In this document: piece after piece, positions 61,705 to 64,000 of the stretch | Position numbering within the stretch: position 1 is the stretch's first letter | Layout: every line of letters begins with the position of its first letter | Assembly (NCBI RefSeq): GCF_004920835.1 | Contig: NZ_QFHO01000008.1 | Span: 1-64,000 of the forward strand | Origin: Stenotrophomonas maltophilia | GTDB taxonomy: Bacteria > Pseudomonadota > Gammaproteobacteria > Xanthomonadales > Xanthomonadaceae | Reading direction: 5' to 3' | Length of the DNA: 64,000 bases | Program-made: the position numbers and the translations under genes | The notes under the pieces: generated by a model | What the model was told of the DNA's origin: nothing | What the model saw: only the letters and a program-made list of their open reading frames with translations | Database searches by the model: none

Positions 61705-63188
61705 ATCGTCCGGCCAAGCCGCAGTTGTCGTTCTGGCAGATATGGAACATGTGTTTCGGTTTCCTCGGCATCCAGTTCGGCTTCGCCCTGCAGAACGCCA
61801 ATGCCAGCCGCATCTTCGAGACCCTGGGTGCAGACATGGACGCGGTGCCCGGGCTGTGGATCGCTGCGCCGTTGACCGGCCTGCTGGTGCAGCCGGTGAT
61901 CGGCTACCTGTCCGACCGCACCTGGACGCGCTGGGGCCGCCGCCGTCCGTTCTTCATGATCGGCGCGGTGCTGACCACACTGGCCCTGCTGGTGATGCCG
62001 AACTCGCCAACGCTGTGGATTGCCGCTGGCACGCTGTGGGTGCTGGACGCCTCCATCAATGTGTCGATGGAACCGTTCCGCGCCTTCGTCGGTGACCAGC
62101 TGGCGCCGCGCCAGCGACCGGTCGGCTACGCGATGCAGAGCTTTTTCATCGGTATCGGTGCCATCGTTGCCAGCTTCCTGCCGTTCATCCTCGCCCATTT
62201 TGGTGTGGCCAATACCGCAGCTGCCGGAGAAGTGCCCGATACCGTGCGCTATGCGTTCTACTTCGGTGCAGTGGTGCTGCTGGCGGCGATCACCTGGACG
62301 GTGGTCAGCACCCGCGAGTACTCACCGACGGAGCTGGCTGGCTTTGATGATGCCGAGCCGCCGGCGCACCACGCGGGGACTGCCATCAGTGGCCCGGCGC
62401 CGTGGACGCAGGTGGCGCTGTGGCTGGGGCTCGGCGTGGTGCTGGCGCTGCTGATCGCCTGGCGGCAGGGCGACAAGATGCTATACGTGCTGGCGGGCTT
62501 GTGTGCGGGTTACGGCGTGCTGCTTGCGCTCGCCCGTGCGCTGCCGGGCACCCACATGCTGGCCGCCATTGTCGGCGATCTGCGCGCGATGCCGGTCACC
62601 ATGCGTCGCCTGGCGTGGGTGCAGTTCTTCTCGTGGTTCGCGTTGTTCGCGATGTGGATCTACACCACCGCCGCGGTGGCCGGTATCCACTTCGGCTCGA
62701 CCGATCCGCAGTCGGCGGCCTACAACGAGGGAGCCAACTGGGTGGGGGTGCTGTTCGGCGCCTACAACGGCTTCGCTGCGCTGGCCGCGGTACTGATTCC
62801 GCCGATGGTGCGTGCGATCGGCCTGCGCTGGAGCCACCTGGTCAACCTGTGGCTGGGCGGTGCAGGTCTGGTCTCGCTGATGTTCATCCGCGACCCGCAC
62901 TGGCTGCTGCTGTCGATGGTCGGCGTCGGCTTCGCCTGGGCGTCCATTCTTTCGCTGCCATACGCACTGCTGTCCGACAGCGTGCCGGCATCGAAGATGG
63001 GCGTGTACATGGGCATCTTCAATTTCTTCATCGTGATCCCGCAGCTGGTTGCGGCCAGCGCGCTCGGCTTTGCCCTGCGCGCCTGGCTGGGTGGCCAGCC
63101 GATGCATGTGCTGGTGCTGGGCGGCTGCAGCCTGTTCGTCGCCGGCCTGTGCGTGCTGCGGGTTCCGTCCCGTCCGGAGGTGGTGTGA
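61701..63188 (+). CDS. MFS sugar transporter (SLC45-like, maltose/sucrose type)
   Basis: A 495-residue inner-membrane transporter with 12 predicted segments. The glycoside-pentoside-hexuronide/SLC45-type signatures LSFWQIWNMCFGFLGIQFGF at the start and DRTWTRWGRRRPFF after segment 2 are clear, along with FVGDQLAPRQRPVGYAMQ. In maltodextrin loci of Xanthomonadaceae such proteins carry maltose or maltodextrin across the inner membrane by proton symport. Coupled to genes on both sides (4-base overlap with the glycosidase; 1-base overlap with the amylase). Confidence 0.92.
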   Translation: MNRPAKPQLSFWQIWNMCFGFLGIQFGFALQNANASRIFETLGADMDAVPGLWIAAPLTGLLVQPVIGYLSDRTWTRWGRRRPFFMIGAVLTTLALLVMPNSPTLWIAAGTLWVLDASINVSMEPFRAFVGDQLAPRQRPVGYAMQSFFIGIGAIVASFLPFILAHFGVANTAAAGEVPDTVRYAFYFGAVVLLAAITWTVVSTREYSPTELAGFDDAEPPAHHAGTAISGPAPWTQVALWLGLGVVLALLIAWRQGDKMLYVLAGLCAGYGVLLALARALPGTHMLAAIVGDLRAMPVTMRRLAWVQFFSWFALFAMWIYTTAAVAGIHFGSTDPQSAAYNEGANWVGVLFGAYNGFAALAAVLIPPMVRAIGLRWSHLVNLWLGGAGLVSLMFIRDPHWLLLSMVGVGFAWASILSLPYALLSDSVPASKMGVYMGIFNFFIVIPQLVAASALGFALRAWLGGQPMHVLVLGGCSLFVAGLCVLRVPSRPEVV

Positions 63189-64000
63189 TGCGTGGTGCGC
63201 TGTCTGTTGCTGTTTCTCTGGTACTGCTGGCCGGCCATGCGACGGCCGCGCCACGCCCGGACTATGTGGGCACCACCGAGCCGTTCGCCAGCGATGCGGT
63301 GTACTTCGTGGTCACCGACCGCTTCGTCAACGGCGACCCGTCCAACGATCATCGCGACCAGGGCGGCAAGCACCGCACCTTCGATATCCCGGTGCCGTGC
63401 CCGGACAAGGTGGACGGAAACATCGGCTACCTCGGCGGTGATTTCCGCGGCGTGCTCGACAATGCGCAGTACATCCGCAACCTCGGCTTCGGCGCTGTAT
63501 GGATCACGCCCATCGTCGACAACCCGGACGAAGCCTTCACCGGCAGCAAGCCGATCAGCTGTACCAGCACGCTGACCGATCGTGGCAAGACCGGCTACCA
63601 TGGCTACTGGGGCATCAACTTCTACACGCTGGACGAGCACCTGCCCAGCCGCGACCTGGACTTCGCCGGGTTGACCAAGGGCCTGCACGGCGCCGGCCTG
63701 AAGGTAGTGCTGGACATCGTCGGCAACCATGGTTCGCCGGCCTGGACCATGCCCAAGCGGCAGCCGCAGTTCGGCCAGATCTTCGCCAAGGACGGCACAC
63801 TGATCGCCGATCACCAGAATCTGCCACCGCAGAAACTGGATCCGAAGCACAACCCGCTGCACGCGTTCTACAACAACATCGGTCCGGTCGACAGCAAGGA
63901 CGGCTCGATCTTCGATGGCAACCTGGCTGAACTGTCCGACTTCAACCAGGACAATCCGGCGGTGATGGATTATCTGGTGGGCGCCTACCTGCAGTGGACT
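63188..64000 (+). CDS. secreted alpha-amylase family protein (GH13), truncated by the window end
   Basis: The first 271 codons of a GH13 enzyme, open at the right edge. Signal peptide about 1-20 (LAGHATA), then VYFVVTDRFVNGDPSNDHRD, FGAVWITPIVDNP, YHGYWGINFYTLDEHL and conserved region I VLDIVGNH; the later catalytic regions lie outside. The start ATG at 63188 shares a base with the transporter stop. It should degrade starch outside the inner membrane, feeding the receptor and transporter. Confidence 0.9.
   Translation, partial: MRGALSVAVSLVLLAGHATAAPRPDYVGTTEPFASDAVYFVVTDRFVNGDPSNDHRDQGGKHRTFDIPVPCPDKVDGNIGYLGGDFRGVLDNAQYIRNLGFGAVWITPIVDNPDEAFTGSKPISCTSTLTDRGKTGYHGYWGINFYTLDEHLPSRDLDFAGLTKGLHGAGLKVVLDIVGNHGSPAWTMPKRQPQFGQIFAKDGTLIADHQNLPPQKLDPKHNPLHAFYNNIGPVDSKDGSIFDGNLAELSDFNQDNPAVMDYLVGAYLQWT

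Overview
The window is about 66 % GC, has tightly packed genes with many ATGA start/stop overlaps, and reads like a chromosomal segment of a Stenotrophomonas (Xanthomonadaceae), most like S. maltophilia. This rests on gene content: fused aspartokinase/diaminopimelate decarboxylase, the MurL/MurD2 peptidoglycan route, AmgK/MurU recycling, TonB-dependent carbohydrate loci, and abundant intergenic palindromes beginning with GTAG. No rRNA, tRNA, CRISPR, prophage or conventional insertion sequence was seen. The only mobile-type gene is a REP-associated tyrosine transposase (RAYT).

Layout. 0-3 kb: envelope genes kdsD, a BolA-like gene, murA and a small EF-hand membrane protein. 3-8 kb (minus): two DUF3108 paralogues, purN, three small membrane-protein genes and purM, probably one purine operon. 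8-11 kb (plus): DUF2066, AI-2E/PerM-type membrane protein and hda. 11.1-11.7 kb: a gene-free convergent gap with two large hairpins. 11.7-13.7 kb (minus): murU, amgK and a GlsB-like protein. 13.8-18.7 kb: M20 dipeptidase, ComEA-like protein, two L,D-transpeptidases and HutD.

18.7-31.2 kb is an iron island on the minus strand. One part is a flavin electron-transfer operon (PepSY membrane protein, DUF2271, DUF4198, ApbE, flavodoxin-type reductase) beside a FepA-like receptor. The other is a Fiu-like receptor with a Sel1-repeat protein and PiuC. Each receptor is preceded by a small membrane-protein gene with a Fur-box-like sequence in front. 31.3-38.3 kb is the SUF iron-sulfur operon (Rrf2 regulator, sufB, C, D, S, then GNAT and Rieske genes), interrupted by a RAYT gene in the opposite orientation flanked by its own palindromes.

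38.5-52.3 kb is housekeeping: SET-domain protein, lipoproteins, HU-type protein with a histone-H1-like tail, OsmC, two PhzF paralogues, lysC-lysA fusion, murL, murD2, SMI1/KNR4 protein, dienelactone hydrolase, polyprenyl diphosphate synthase. 52.4-64 kb is a maltodextrin locus: GH13 alpha-glucosidase, large TonB-dependent receptor, GH97 glucosidase, six-hairpin glycosidase, SLC45-like sugar transporter and a secreted alpha-amylase cut by the window end. A shared LacI-type operator sequence (TGAATACGTATGCA) stands before three of its transcription units, so the locus probably answers to one repressor encoded elsewhere.

The most interesting signals are the RAYT unit whose last codons and stop lie inside its own palindrome and which seems to split the SUF operon; dispersed copies of that palindrome; a candidate flavinylation site in the DUF2271 protein; the duplicated Fur-box/small-protein/receptor module; and a 113-bp terminal-inverted-repeat element filling a divergent promoter region.
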